The notes below the pieces were generated by a model. It did not search any database. It had not been told where the DNA came from and saw nothing but the letters and a program-made list of their open reading frames with translations. A stretch of DNA of 64,000 nucleotides from Caballeronia megalochromosomata (GTDB lineage Bacteria; Pseudomonadota; Gammaproteobacteria; Burkholderiales; Burkholderiaceae), in NCBI GenBank assembly GCA_001580565.1, contig LRBF01000261.1:1-64000 (forward strand). Direction: 5' to 3'. This document shows positions 63,980 through 64,000 of this stretch, piece by piece. Made by a program: the position numbers and the translations under genes. Each line of letters begins with the position of its first letter. The stretch's first letter is position 1.

Positions 63980-63996
63980 GGGACGTCGATTGTCCT
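63980..63996 (-). promoter_or_regulatory. Inverted-repeat operator, variant arm
   Basis: On the + strand GGGACG-TCGAT-TGTCCT; it ends 48 nt before the leftward ATG at 63931. Same inner G variant as the site at 47058. Confidence 0.62.
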
Positions 63997-64000
63997 GTAG

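Overview
This window reads as a dense anti-phage defence island from a high-GC proteobacterium. Codon use, the Zorya and exonuclease VII-like proteins and the general look of the hypothetical genes suggest Burkholderiales (Burkholderia, Paraburkholderia or Cupriavidus type). That placement is inference, because no rRNA, tRNA or housekeeping gene is present to fix it. No integrase, transposase, tRNA or CRISPR array was found, so the borders of any mobile element must lie outside the window.

Layout. 1-11.5 kb: a four-gene operon of a DNA methyltransferase (5' end outside the window), a protein of unknown function, a 2135-residue DUF1998 helicase with a nuclease-like tail (comparable to DruE of Druantia and DrmA/DrmB of DISARM) and a UvrD-type helicase with a RelE-like N-terminus. 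11.6-13.4 kb: a DUF262/DUF1524 (GmrSD-like) nuclease gene broken by two frameshifts. 13.8-15.9 kb: a leftward pair including a PD-(D/E)XK protein. 16.6-25.8 kb: a complete type I Zorya system (zorA-zorB-zorC-zorD), preceded by a short ribbon-helix-helix gene. 26-31 kb: accessory genes including an HNH nuclease and a PD-(D/E)XK-like protein. 31.3-32.3 kb: a diguanylate cyclase. 32.6-37.1 kb: a RecQ-type helicase with a nuclease-like N-terminus plus a coiled-coil partner. 37.5-40.7 kb: an exonuclease VII-like pair with a DUF5710 domain and a GIY-YIG-like nuclease. 41-45.4 kb: a TM0106-type RecB nuclease/RNase H-like/DNA2-like helicase fusion. 47.5-52.1 kb: an SbcD/SbcC-like pair and an HNH nuclease. 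52-64 kb: mostly small unknown genes, a three-gene operon headed by a PD-(D/E)XK-like protein, a WYL-domain regulator, a Sir2 deacetylase-like enzyme, a second GIY-YIG protein and a large HTH-tailed protein.

The most unusual observation is regulatory. A perfect or near-perfect inverted repeat, GGGACA-N5-TGTCCC, recurs at nearly the same distance (43-49 nt) upstream of the start codons of at least six genes between 45 and 64 kb. These include the WYL regulator itself and a truncated WYL-like gene at the right edge; a seventh gene has only a half-site at the same distance. This predicts a WYL-controlled regulon of mostly undescribed proteins, two of which (46574-47011 and 54154-54705) are clear paralogues of each other. 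Coordinates were counted by hand and no database search was possible; family names rest on motif recognition.
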